A stretch of DNA of 34,829 nt from Sedimentisphaerales bacterium (GTDB taxonomy: Bacteria > Planctomycetota > Phycisphaerae > Sedimentisphaerales > SG8-4), in assembly GCA_016928975.1 (NCBI GenBank), contig JAFGJR010000129.1, positions 1 through 34,829 on the forward strand, read 5' to 3'. Numbering within the stretch: the first letter of the stretch is position 1; each line of letters starts with the position of its first letter. Positions 18,539 to 26,603 of this stretch are shown piece after piece. Position numbers and translations under genes: made by a program. The notes under the pieces are model-generated. The model did not search any database. It was given only the letters and a program-made list of their open reading frames with translations, and was not told the DNA's origin.

Positions 18539-20939
18539 AGTCTGTGTCTCATTGGTTGCTGTTGGGTGTCTTGCATCGGCATGGCTTCCTTGTGCGAACG
18601 CTGCCGACGGTGAGCCGAATGCGGCGAAACTGGTGCGCGCCGTCCGCCAAACGGAGCTGTGGCTGCACGACTGCAACAGTCTGTACCTCCGCGTTGCAGG
18701 CCGATGGACGAAGACGCCTGAAGGCATCGCCAAACGCCGGACCGAGATCAAAGAGGAATACGGCGTCGATGACCCCAACGTCAGGCAGTTCTCCGGCCTG
18801 CGTGCGACATTCGAGCAGAGTCTCGAATTTGCCGTGGATCGCGAACGCGTCCGCTACTTGACGGATGACCCCGGCTACTGGCGACAACTGAAGGTCTACG
18901 ACGGCAACGAGCTTCGAATACACGAGAAGTACTACCATCAGGCGCAGGAGCACTACAGCCTCTACAATGAGATTCCGGAGCGAATGTTCCAGGAGTTGCT
19001 TGCGTGCTACTATGGCTGGCCGCGATCGCAGCCGCACTCGTTCTGGTACGACAAACGTGATGTCAACGAAGCCATGGACTACTATGGACGTGCCGAGCAA
19101 TTCAAGCTGCTCGGTCGGGAGGTGTATCGCGATGTCCCGTGTTATGTGCTCGACTACCAGTTTCCACCTGAGCGGGCGGCCGACTTGACCTACCGGTGGT
19201 TTGTTGGCCGGTCTGGTGGTCTGTTGTATGGCATCCAGTCCGTACGTGGAGGGCAACCAGGCATAGAGCATTGGTGGTCGGACTACCGCCAAGTGTATCC
19301 CGGCGGCTGGTTCCCGATGAAATCAAGCTGGTGCTTCTACGATTCAACTGACGGCGGCCAAGCGCAGCTCAATTCGACCTGCGACCTGGAGGTCGCGGAG
19401 TTTCATCTGAATGAGCCGTTAGCCGGTGAGTTGTTTACCGTGTCGATCCAGCCGGGTGTGAAGATCCAGGATAATCGGTCCGGACAACTGCGGATCTACA
19501 GGCTCTCGCCCAGCCTGCTCGGCAAGGCGGTCGAGGACTTCAGTGAATTCAGTCTGCCCTCGCCGCCGCCGGCCAAAGGCAAACCGCTCCTGATTGCGTT
19601 TGTCGATCTGGAGCAGCGTCCTTCCCGTCACATCCTCCCACGGCTTGCGGCGCTGCGAGACCGTGTCGAAACGATTATCATCCAGGCCGCGCCGATGACG
19701 CCGGATGCATTGGCCGCCTGGCGCGAGAAGTTGAACGTGTCGTGCGAAATCGGCACCATCACCGGCGACGCGGAAGCCGTCCGCCGGTCCTGGGCTGCCA
19801 CATCCCTGCCCTGGCTGATTCTGACGGACCGGAAACATGTTGTCAGAGCCGAGGGATTCGCAGCGGATGAGCTGGAGGCGAGAATCGCAGAGGTTTCGTC
19901 GGTGGCGGACAGCACTCCCGCTGCGGATGCTGTGACGGGGCTGGTCACAGACCCACAGGGCCAGCCGGCCCCGGATGTGCGCGTCACGGAATTCCACGCG
20001 GACAAGATGTACATCACTGGGACCGATGGGACGTTTGTCAGTGCATACGGACCCTCGGAAGAGAGACGTTTCTTCTTCGCGGTGGACAAGCAGCGTCAGA
20101 TGGTTGGGGTTGGGCGGCTCGCGCCGGGACAGCGACAGGTTGAGATCGAGTTGGGTCCGGCCAGGATCGTCAGCGGTTGCGTGGTCGATCCCGAAGGCAG
20201 ACCGGTGCCAGGCGTGCAGGTCGTACCTTTGCCCATGACGAGTTTCTACGTGCTCACAGACAGCCAAGGATGCTTCGATGTCGGTTGGCAGCCCGAATGG
20301 GCAGGCGATCTCGACGAGTTCTGTCTTATGGCACGCCACCTTGAGCGTAACTTGGCGACCCTGAAAGGCATTGACAACGTGATGCAAACGGTCGAGATCA
20401 AGCTGGCCGCTGCGCTCACGCTGACAGGCGCAGTGGAAGAACCCAACGGGGTCCCGATCAGCGGAGCGGACGTCCACCTGAGTTTGAGAAAGGGCTGGTC
20501 GTGCGGAACGCCGGTCAAGAGCGTGGTGACGGATGCCGCCGGCCGTTATAAGTTCGCCGCCTTGCCACAGAACCAGGAGTACATCAACTTCGCCAACGCG
20601 GAGGGCTTCTGGGAGAATGGGACCACCACTGGGATCATCAATACGGCCGCTAATCATGCAGAAGCCGGCACGATTGTCCTCAAGAGGCCTAACCAATCCG
20701 TCTCCGGCGTCGTCGTCGACAGCACGGGCAGCCCTGTCGCCAACTGCAGCGTCGGCGTCCGGGGCAGTGGCCAGCCGCAGCGACAGGCTGAGACGGATGC
20801 CCAGGGCAGATTCACGCTGAAAGAGATCTGTAGCGGCCCCATCGAAATCTGGGGCAAACTGGACGGTGTTCTCTATGGCACAGTCGAGGCCGAAGCCGGC
20901 CAGGAGAAGGTGAGACTCGTCGTGTCGCCCATACCGTAA
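18525..20939 (+). CDS. exported protein: LolA-like N-terminal region, degenerate thioredoxin domain, four C-terminal repeats
   Basis: ATG 18525 lies 14 nt inside the preceding gene. The product has 804 residues with a signal peptide (VCVSLVAVGCLASAWLPCANA). Residues about 30-330 resemble the half-barrel LolA/LppX-like proteins that bind lipids or lipoproteins in the periplasm; this is a fold-level impression (repeated beta segments such as FAVDRERVRYLTDD). The thioredoxin-like domain follows in the middle, about 345-450, with EQRPSR at 363-368 and SLPWLILTD. About four regulatory-like repeats come last. This order is reversed relative to the other paralogues, where the thioredoxin-like domain is C-terminal. 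TAA is at 20937-20939. Function unknown. Confidence 0.82.
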   Translation: MWTRRVCVSLVAVGCLASAWLPCANAADGEPNAAKLVRAVRQTELWLHDCNSLYLRVAGRWTKTPEGIAKRRTEIKEEYGVDDPNVRQFSGLRATFEQSLEFAVDRERVRYLTDDPGYWRQLKVYDGNELRIHEKYYHQAQEHYSLYNEIPERMFQELLACYYGWPRSQPHSFWYDKRDVNEAMDYYGRAEQFKLLGREVYRDVPCYVLDYQFPPERAADLTYRWFVGRSGGLLYGIQSVRGGQPGIEHWWSDYRQVYPGGWFPMKSSWCFYDSTDGGQAQLNSTCDLEVAEFHLNEPLAGELFTVSIQPGVKIQDNRSGQLRIYRLSPSLLGKAVEDFSEFSLPSPPPAKGKPLLIAFVDLEQRPSRHILPRLAALRDRVETIIIQAAPMTPDALAAWREKLNVSCEIGTITGDAEAVRRSWAATSLPWLILTDRKHVVRAEGFAADELEARIAEVSSVADSTPAADAVTGLVTDPQGQPAPDVRVTEFHADKMYITGTDGTFVSAYGPSEERRFFFAVDKQRQMVGVGRLAPGQRQVEIELGPARIVSGCVVDPEGRPVPGVQVVPLPMTSFYVLTDSQGCFDVGWQPEWAGDLDEFCLMARHLERNLATLKGIDNVMQTVEIKLAAALTLTGAVEEPNGVPISGADVHLSLRKGWSCGTPVKSVVTDAAGRYKFAALPQNQEYINFANAEGFWENGTTTGIINTAANHAEAGTIVLKRPNQSVSGVVVDSTGSPVANCSVGVRGSGQPQRQAETDAQGRFTLKEICSGPIEIWGKLDGVLYGTVEAEAGQEKVRLVVSPIP

Positions 20940-21034
20940 TACGAGCAAGCATGATTTCCTGAACGTTTTGCCCTTTGGCGTCGACTTATTTGCGATGGTC
21001 GAGAAAACAGTGGGCAAGATGGCAGGGGATCGCA

Positions 21035-22438
21035 ATGGCCGACAGTGAGAGTGCTTTGCTGCAACGTTTCGTCCGCGCGGGTGATACAGGCGCCTTTGCG
21101 GAGATCGTGCGGCGGCACGCCGGGCTGGTCTATGGCACGTGCCTGCGCGTCCTGGCCGATGCCGACAAGGCGGCGGACGCGACCCAGGAGACCTTCTTCC
21201 AGTTGATGAAGAAGGCCCACGAGATCACCGGCTCGATTCCGAGCTGGCTGCACCGAGTGGCGGTTGGCAAGGCGGTCGATCTGATTCGCGCCGATTCGAG
21301 GCGACAGGCACGGGAACACGCGTACGCCGCGACGAAGTCTAAGCCCGACCCGACTTGGCGGGAGATTTGTCCCTACGTGGACGAGGCTCTGAACGATCTC
21401 GATGAACGCACGCGGGAGCTCCTCATTCGTCACTGCCTGGAGGGCCGGTCCATGACGGAACTCGCCGAAGAGCTGGGCATCTCGCGTCCGACGGTGTCGC
21501 GGCACATTGAGTCCGGACTGAAGCGGCTTCGAGCTCAACTCCAGCGACGGGGGATCGTAATTGCAGTGGGAGGCTTGTCTGCTTTGTTGGCTGAGAATAC
21601 CGCCCGCAGTGTTCCAGCGGCCGTGCTGGAGCAACTTGGCAAGATGTCCCTTGTCGGGATGGAGGTTGCGTCCACCGCTGTCGCGCCGACGGCGAGTGCC
21701 GGCGTGTTGGCGGGCGGTGTGCTCGCAGCGGCCAACGCCAGACTCGTCACAGCCGTGGCGGTTGCGGCGGTCGGCGTAGGTCTGTTTGCATACAGGCACT
21801 TGTCATCGCGTCCGCCCGAGGCGCCGCCAGCGGTCCCGCCGGCAGGTCAGTACGAACGACGCGCCGCCGTCTCGGAGACGCGTGCGCGACCCGAGCCAGC
21901 AGCTCGGGCCAACGATGTGCGAGACACGGCGCCAGATGGCTCCCGCCGGCCTGCTGTGCAAGAGGCCGCACCTCGCCGGGGAGCCGCCGAACGGGAATCG
22001 TCGTTCTCATCGCTGCCCTTGCCGCCCGAGCAGGCCGCTCGGCCTTCGGGCGGTGGATTGGACTTGAGCAGTCCGGAGGCCACGGTGCGCAGTTTCGTCA
22101 GAGCCGTAGCCTCAGGCGACGCCGAATCCGTCATGGCCTGTTTCCTGCCCGGAGGCACAGATTTCGACAACATGCTGGAGATTCTCACAGCCAACCCCGA
22201 TGATCCCGAGCAGCGTTCGGCGCACCAGATGAAGCTCTGGTTCCAATCGCTCGACCCCGACGCGGAGATTCCGATTGTCGAAGTGAAGGAGACGGAGGAC
22301 GGGGTGTCAGTCGTGTGGCGGGTCACCTTCAAACGCGACGTGACGATGGAAGGACACACCTTTTCCGCTGGCGATATGCACGATCTGGACGGGAACCTGC
22401 GTCAGTCCGGCGAATCCTGGCTAATCAACGGCATGTAA
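21035..22438 (+). CDS. ECF RNA polymerase sigma factor with membrane-spanning and SnoaL-like C-terminal extension
   Basis: ATG 21035 is chosen because MADSESALLQRFVRAGD matches the usual ECF start and AGGGGA lies upstream; an in-frame codon at 20975 is less likely. The product has 467 residues. Region 2 (about 8-85) contains DATQETFFQLM. Region 4 (about 110-165) contains MTELAEELGISRPTVSRHIESGLKRLR, a helix-turn-helix that binds the -35 element. Two hydrophobic stretches follow (about 173-186 and 237-252). Next come a Pro/Ala/Arg-rich linker and a C-terminal ~125-residue domain of the NTF2/SnoaL-like look (PEATVRSFVRAVASGDAESV). Planctomycetes are known for ECF factors with such extensions; here the extension could serve as a built-in membrane sensor. 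It probably controls the array it terminates, but this is inference. Confidence 0.85.
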   Translation: MADSESALLQRFVRAGDTGAFAEIVRRHAGLVYGTCLRVLADADKAADATQETFFQLMKKAHEITGSIPSWLHRVAVGKAVDLIRADSRRQAREHAYAATKSKPDPTWREICPYVDEALNDLDERTRELLIRHCLEGRSMTELAEELGISRPTVSRHIESGLKRLRAQLQRRGIVIAVGGLSALLAENTARSVPAAVLEQLGKMSLVGMEVASTAVAPTASAGVLAGGVLAAANARLVTAVAVAAVGVGLFAYRHLSSRPPEAPPAVPPAGQYERRAAVSETRARPEPAARANDVRDTAPDGSRRPAVQEAAPRRGAAERESSFSSLPLPPEQAARPSGGGLDLSSPEATVRSFVRAVASGDAESVMACFLPGGTDFDNMLEILTANPDDPEQRSAHQMKLWFQSLDPDAEIPIVEVKETEDGVSVVWRVTFKRDVTMEGHTFSAGDMHDLDGNLRQSGESWLINGM

Positions 22439-22491
22439 ACGGAATTGTACGATCCTGGGCTACCTGTCCGATGCCGCGCTCGCCCCCCCTC

Positions 22492-22519
22492 TGTCATCCT
22501 CGCGGAGGCAGGAATCGAC
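22492..22519. repeat. REP-like imperfect palindrome between convergent genes
   Basis: The segment reads GTCATCCTCGCGG followed by AGGCAGGAATC. It resembles the common dispersed 'GTCATTCCCGCG...GCGGGAATC' intergenic palindrome found in many bacteria. The pairing is imperfect in this copy. It sits between the stop codons of the convergent sigma-factor and dual-OB genes, where such elements often lie and may help end transcription. Confidence 0.35.
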
Positions 22520-22521
22520 TC

Positions 22522-23256
22522 TCAGAGCTCAATGACTCCGGCGATGAGTTTCCAGCAGACGGGTGCCTCGTCTGCTCCCCAATCTGGTGGTCTGTGGGGC
22601 ATGCTCAGACTCATCGCGAGGAGACAGGACTTGGAAGGTCTGTGTCCTGTATTTAGCTTTCCACAGAATGCTGGATCCGTGATGGGGAGGTCAAGTACGC
22701 GTCCGCCCGACGAGACTATGCCTTTCCAGTCATGCTTTTCGGTCGATAGACCCCGTGTGTCTCGCGTGGTGAAATCGTCGACCTGAATGAGCTGGAGAGT
22801 CATCCGTTTCGGAAGAGGTTTTTGTTTCATTTCTTCGATGGTTACGTACTTCCTGTGGTTGTGCAGGATGTAGTGAGGACGCTTCGCGTATCTGAGCAGG
22901 TCGTGTGGGGACGCCCGTCCACGCACATACCACCGTCCTGTGAGGATCGTTCGATTCTCACTTTCGAAGTCGAAATCTGGACCAGTCACATCCAAGGGAA
23001 TGTCGAGGATATCGAGTACTCCAGGAATATGACAGCCGAGTTTCATGTGGCTTCGTCGGACGCGGCCGTCCTCCAGGTCCGTCACGGGACGCACCCATTT
23101 GCCTGTGTTGATCTCTATGCCTGCAAGACATGAATCTCCGTGTTTCAGCGAGTTGGCCAAGACTATGATTCGGGTCAGTGTGTCGGGCCTTTCGGTTCTT
23201 CTTGTTGCCACACGCCTCAATGGGTTAGCGAGAGCTATGATTCGCGTGAGGTTCAC
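22522..23256 (-). CDS. dual OB-fold domain protein, third gene of a DUF488 operon
   Basis: The GTG at 23256 overlaps the TGA of the upstream DUF488 gene as GTGA, which decides the start over a longer open frame reaching 23322. The product has 244 residues. The segment LTRIIVLANSLKHGDSCLAG followed by WVRPV matches what I recall of the dual-OB-containing domain, a small family thought to bind nucleic acids or nucleotides. The N-terminus carries an extra, degenerate copy of the first strand (LTRIIALANPL, then LTRIIVLANSL 23 residues later). The biochemical role is unknown. Co-translation with two DUF488 proteins suggests a shared process. Confidence 0.75.
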   Translation of the reverse strand: MNLTRIIALANPLRRVATRRTERPDTLTRIIVLANSLKHGDSCLAGIEINTGKWVRPVTDLEDGRVRRSHMKLGCHIPGVLDILDIPLDVTGPDFDFESENRTILTGRWYVRGRASPHDLLRYAKRPHYILHNHRKYVTIEEMKQKPLPKRMTLQLIQVDDFTTRDTRGLSTEKHDWKGIVSSGGRVLDLPITDPAFCGKLNTGHRPSKSCLLAMSLSMPHRPPDWGADEAPVCWKLIAGVIEL

Positions 23257-23687
23257 AGGTGGACCACCTCCATGTCTGTCCATCGCCCTTGAAGGTGCTC
23301 CACGACGAGTCGCCGGTGGCAATGCTCGGTAGTGTCCTCACTACACAGCAGACAGTCGCCGTCAAGGAGTTGTCCATGCAGTGTCTCTGCGATCCGCCGT
23401 GTTTTCATCAGTTCCGTGAACCTGCGGACGTACTCAGTCCACGCGCCCTTTGCTTTGATAAAGTCGTCAAGAATATCCTGTGTCGGCGCCAGTTCAGGAA
23501 AATGCACGTAGTCGATGCCCGCAACGGCCTTGAGGAAGAACTCCAGGTTCCGGGCCTTGGCAAAGCCGGCGATTTGCGACGTGTTGTTCAAACGCACGTC
23601 TACCACTCGTCGTACTCCCGCGTTCGTGAGCCGCGTGAAGAATTCCTCCGCCGACTTCTTCGTGAATCCGATCGTAAATACCCTCAT
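23253..23687 (-). CDS. DUF488 family protein (second copy, short)
   Basis: ATG 23687 overlaps the preceding gene's TGA (ATGA) and its own stop overlaps the next start (GTGA). The product has 144 residues. DUF488 hallmarks are present: the opening FTIGFTKKSAEEFF, VDVRLN at about 30, and the C-terminal CLLCSEDTTEHCHRRLV segment with the C-x-E-x(n)-C-H-R pattern. The family's activity is not established. The protein is likely cytoplasmic and translationally coupled to both neighbours. Confidence 0.85.
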   Translation of the reverse strand: MRVFTIGFTKKSAEEFFTRLTNAGVRRVVDVRLNNTSQIAGFAKARNLEFFLKAVAGIDYVHFPELAPTQDILDDFIKAKGAWTEYVRRFTELMKTRRIAETLHGQLLDGDCLLCSEDTTEHCHRRLVVEHLQGRWTDMEVVHL

Positions 23688-24286
23688 ACTTCGGCCGGGA
23701 CTCTCTTGTATGCAATCCGCTCTGCTTGTAGATGGTAGGCCCTTTGGATCAGAGCCGACATAGAGGTCAGCTCGCCAAACAGCTCCGGCTGTAGCTTGTG
23801 CAACCTGACGAGCCTTCGTTCGGCCTCCTCGTGGGATTCCGAGCTGCCGTTCTTGAGGATGTGCGTGATCCGTATTTCGGGGCGAAGTATCCTCAGTTCA
23901 GGACAGATCAATATGGTTCGGTGACATGCGAGCGGATCAGCCTCGGCGCAGACGAGCGCGACGCGGCAGCGGTCGATGTCTTCAAGGACGCGATTGAGAC
24001 CACAGCGAAAGGCAGGCAGTTTCCTCACGGTATCATAGACCGCCTGGCCATTGACGTAACAGTCCTCCTCTGTCCGTCGAGCGCCAAGCTCCTTGCCGAG
24101 GAACACGTATTCGATACCGGCATCTCGCAACTCCTGCTGTAATGCCTCCCGATTGAACTGTGGCGAATACTCACTGTAAGGGCTCGACCGGACATCCATT
24201 ACGGCTGAGATGCTGTGCATCGCGAGCAGGCCGACGAAGTGATCGACCGCATGATTGGAATGACCGATGGTAAACATCTCTTTCAT
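23684..24286 (-). CDS. DUF488 family protein (first copy)
   Basis: ATG 24286 (MKEMFTIGHSNHAVDHF) is preferred because GGGAGG lies a few nt upstream; an open frame continues to 24343 without a better site. The product has 200 residues. Typical DUF488 features are TIGHSN, VMDVRSSPYSEYSPQFN and the C-terminal VALVCAEADPLACHR motif. Unlike the second copy it carries a C-terminal extension of about 50 residues with charged helices. It is the first gene of a three-gene operon driven by the promoter at 24309-24337. The molecular function is not known; conserved Cys/His/Arg suggest a catalytic or metal site. Confidence 0.87.
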   Translation of the reverse strand: MKEMFTIGHSNHAVDHFVGLLAMHSISAVMDVRSSPYSEYSPQFNREALQQELRDAGIEYVFLGKELGARRTEEDCYVNGQAVYDTVRKLPAFRCGLNRVLEDIDRCRVALVCAEADPLACHRTILICPELRILRPEIRITHILKNGSSESHEEAERRLVRLHKLQPELFGELTSMSALIQRAYHLQAERIAYKRVPAEV

Positions 24287-24308
24287 GTCAATCCTCCCGT
24301 CGAGTGTC

Positions 24309-24337
24309 AGCATACAGCACCGGCGTTGAGGAGTCAA
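24309..24337 (-). promoter_or_regulatory. sigma-70-type promoter of the DUF488 operon
   Basis: On the - strand TTGACT (24337-24332) and TATGCT (24314-24309) are separated by exactly 17 nt. This is close to the TTGACA / TATAAT consensus. It lies about 22 nt upstream of the ATG at 24286, so the leader is short. It implies that the operon is transcribed independently of dapA. Confidence 0.65.
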
Positions 24338-24396
24338 GGGCAACTATCAAAAAGTCGAAGGTGGCCGAGACCGAGAGGGCAGCTTTGGCCCCGGGT

Positions 24397-25269
24397 TCAC
24401 GTCAGCAGGCCATAGTCCTTGAGCGTCTGCCGCAGGGCTGATTTCTTGCTGTCTTCCAGCGGGGTCAGGGGCAGGCGCAGCTCGTCGGGAGCCATGTCAA
24501 GCATGGCCAGTGCCGCCTTGATCGGGATCGGGTTGGTGGCCAGCGTCAGCATGTTCTTGCTCAAAGCGAACAGCTTGCGGTGCCACTGCCGGGCCGAGAC
24601 GAGGTCCCCCTGGAGGATCAGGTCGGTCATGGCCTTGACGTCGGCCGGGACAATGTTGGCCGCCACGCTGATTACCCCTTTGCCGCCAATCGAAGCCAAG
24701 GGCAGGGTGAGCGAGTCGTCGCCGGAGATAATCGTGATGTCACAGCGCATAGCGATCTCAGACGCTTGATCGAGGCTGCCGGTGGCCTCCTTGATCGCGA
24801 CGATGTTGTCCAGCTCGGCCAGGCGCGCGATCGTCTCAGGCGTCATGCCGGCGCCGCAACGGCCCGGGATGTTGTACAGCACGATAGGCAGGTCCACCTC
24901 TTCGGCAATGGCTTTGAAGTGTTGGTAGAAGCCTTCCTGGGTCGGCTTGTTGTAGTACGGGCATACCTGCAAGGTGGCGTCGGCACCGACCTTTTTCGCG
25001 TAGGCCGTCAATTCGATCGCCTCGGCAGTGCTGTTCGAGCCAGCCCCGGGGATGACGGGGACGCTGCCGCCGGCGCCTTTGACGACACGCTCCATGACGT
25101 GCTTGTGCTCTTCGTGGCTGAGGGTGGGCGACTCGCCGGTCGTCCCCACGGGCACAATGGCGTCAATGCCATTCTCAAGCTGGAATTCGATCAGCTCGTC
25201 CAGAGTCTCGAAGTCGATCTCGCCCTCCTGAAAAGGCGTGACCAATGCCACCATGGCCCCTGTGAACAT
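24397..25269 (-). CDS. dapA: 4-hydroxy-tetrahydrodipicolinate synthase
   Basis: This enzyme condenses pyruvate with aspartate semialdehyde, the first committed step of lysine and diaminopimelate synthesis, in the cytoplasm. The 290 residues match the family's usual length. The (beta/alpha)8 barrel signatures are present: GTTGE (42-46), YNIPGR (132-137) with the proton-relay tyrosine 132 and arginine 137, and the Schiff-base lysine in IKEATG (K160). ATG 25269 is preceded by AGGAGA at good spacing. It lies 84 nt downstream of pdxJ on the same strand and may be cotranscribed with it, though a stable hairpin sits in the gap. Confidence 0.95.
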   Translation of the reverse strand: MFTGAMVALVTPFQEGEIDFETLDELIEFQLENGIDAIVPVGTTGESPTLSHEEHKHVMERVVKGAGGSVPVIPGAGSNSTAEAIELTAYAKKVGADATLQVCPYYNKPTQEGFYQHFKAIAEEVDLPIVLYNIPGRCGAGMTPETIARLAELDNIVAIKEATGSLDQASEIAMRCDITIISGDDSLTLPLASIGGKGVISVAANIVPADVKAMTDLILQGDLVSARQWHRKLFALSKNMLTLATNPIPIKAALAMLDMAPDELRLPLTPLEDSKKSALRQTLKDYGLLT

Positions 25270-25323
25270 TGTCCGTCTCCTGAAAATGCACCGTGCTCCT
25301 GAAGGATCCCTTATGGGAGAGAC

Positions 25324-25347
25324 AGGTCCTACCGGCCTATAGGACCT
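25324..25347 (-). terminator. perfect hairpin between pdxJ and dapA
   Basis: AGGTCCTA (25324-25331) and TAGGACCT (25340-25347) form an 8-bp perfect stem with an 8-nt loop, directly after pdxJ on the - strand. No strong T-run follows. It may attenuate or process the transcript rather than end it completely, or it may be a dispersed palindrome. Confidence 0.35.
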
Positions 25348-25353
25348 ATGCTT

Positions 25354-26079
25354 CTACGCGTTGCACTTGCTGATTAGCTCGATCATTTGGCGCGTTGCCT
25401 GCCGCATGCCGACGAGCACGGCGCGGGCGATGATGCTATGCCCAATGTTGAATTCGCACAAGCCCTCGACGCGCGCAACCGGCGCGATATTTCGGTAAGT
25501 CAACCCATGTCCGGCGTGAACGATGAGCTTGTGCTCGGTCGCCAGGTCTCTGCCGGCCTCTAATTCGAGCAGTCGCTTCTGGGCGGCTTTCTCCGTCTTG
25601 GCGTTGGCATACATCCCTGTGTGCAACTCAACGGCATCGCACCCGGTTTCGGCCGAGGCGACGATCTGGTCGGCTTGCGCCACGATGAACGTGCTGACCA
25701 AGATACCTCTCTTGTGCATCCGCCGGACCACCTGGGCGAGTCGCCGCTGGTAGCGGGCGCAATCCAGGCCGCCTTCGGTGGTCAGCTCGGCGCGATTCTC
25801 AGGGACCAATGTCACCTGGTCGGGCCTGACCTGCTCGGCAATCTTGACAATCGGCTCAGCCATGCACATCTCGAGGTTGAACTTGCAGGTGACCGTCTCC
25901 TTGAGCACGCGGACGTCGCGGTCGCAGATGTGCCGGCGATCCTGTCGCAGATGCACAGTGATGCCGTTGGCCCCGGCCAGCTCGCACTCGACGGCCGCCC
26001 AGACGGGGTCCGGCTCGTCCGCGCGGCGTGCCTGCCGGACAGTTGCCACGTGATCGATGTTGACGTTAAGGACGGCCAT
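25354..26079 (-). CDS. pdxJ: pyridoxine 5'-phosphate synthase
   Basis: It condenses 1-deoxyxylulose 5-phosphate with 3-amino-2-oxopropyl phosphate to form pyridoxine 5'-phosphate (DXP-dependent vitamin B6 pathway). ATG 26079 gives 241 residues, the normal PdxJ length; the open frame extends further upstream without homology. Visible signatures are NVNIDHVATVRQAR (N-terminus), HLRQDRRHI (43-51), the catalytic-region glutamate in FNLEMCM (E70), VPE (92-94) and the HAGHGL loop (H191). It is divergent from the cyclophilin-like gene and probably driven by the promoter at 26106-26133. Confidence 0.95.
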   Translation of the reverse strand: MAVLNVNIDHVATVRQARRADEPDPVWAAVECELAGANGITVHLRQDRRHICDRDVRVLKETVTCKFNLEMCMAEPIVKIAEQVRPDQVTLVPENRAELTTEGGLDCARYQRRLAQVVRRMHKRGILVSTFIVAQADQIVASAETGCDAVELHTGMYANAKTEKAAQKRLLELEAGRDLATEHKLIVHAGHGLTYRNIAPVARVEGLCEFNIGHSIIARAVLVGMRQATRQMIELISKCNA

Positions 26080-26105
26080 AGCTCTACCCTTGCACTGACG
26101 GCTGA

Positions 26106-26133
26106 ATTTTACCAATGAAATGGTGTACATCAA
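26106..26133 (-). promoter_or_regulatory. candidate sigma-70 promoter of pdxJ
   Basis: On the - strand TTGATG (26133-26128) and TAAAAT (26111-26106) are 16 nt apart. It lies about 27 nt before the pdxJ start codon at 26079. Confidence 0.5.
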
Positions 26134-26216
26134 GCGGATTACCGCATAAAATGCCCGCCGCTGCGAAGGCCTGGCAATCAATCCAGAAGGGGCAGTTCGA
26201 GCAGGGAGTGGTGCGA

Positions 26217-26603
26217 ATGCCGATGCAAGTCATTATCACTGCGGGGCAGACAACGATCCGGGCCGAGCTCAATGACAGCGCGACCGCCAAGGCGATCGCC
26301 GCCGCACTGCCCATCGAGGCGCGGGCCAATCGCTGGGGCGCGGAGATTTACTTCTCCATCGACGTTCAGGCCGCTCTGGAAAAAGACGCCCGCGATGTCG
26401 TCGAGGCGGGTGAGTTGGGATATTGGCCGCCGGGAAGCGCCTTCTGCATCTTCTTTGGGCGAACGCCTGCCTCCCGTGGCGATGAGATTCGGGCGGCCTC
26501 GGAAGTCAATATCATCGGGCGCATTCAAGGCGACCTCTCGGCTCTCGGCAACGTTCCCGACGGAGCGTGCGTGGTTGTCAGGGCTGCTTCAGAAGGACAG
26601 TAG
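26217..26603 (+). CDS. cyclophilin-like fold protein (TM1367-type)
   Basis: The product has 128 residues from ATG 26217, with AGGGAG (26203-26208) 8 nt upstream. Other in-frame starts upstream lack conserved sequence. The pattern of an N-terminal I-x-A-E-L-N-D-S-x-T-A-x2-I-x2-A-L-P followed by WGAEIYFSI, a glycine-rich GELGYWPPGSAFCIFFGRTPAS and a C-terminal IIGRI strand matches the small beta-barrel family of the cyclophilin-like superfamily. These proteins lack known prolyl isomerase activity and their ligand is unknown. Its last 15 nt overlap the end of the convergent GspF-like gene. Confidence 0.75.
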   Translation: MPMQVIITAGQTTIRAELNDSATAKAIAAALPIEARANRWGAEIYFSIDVQAALEKDARDVVEAGELGYWPPGSAFCIFFGRTPASRGDEIRAASEVNIIGRIQGDLSALGNVPDGACVVVRAASEGQ

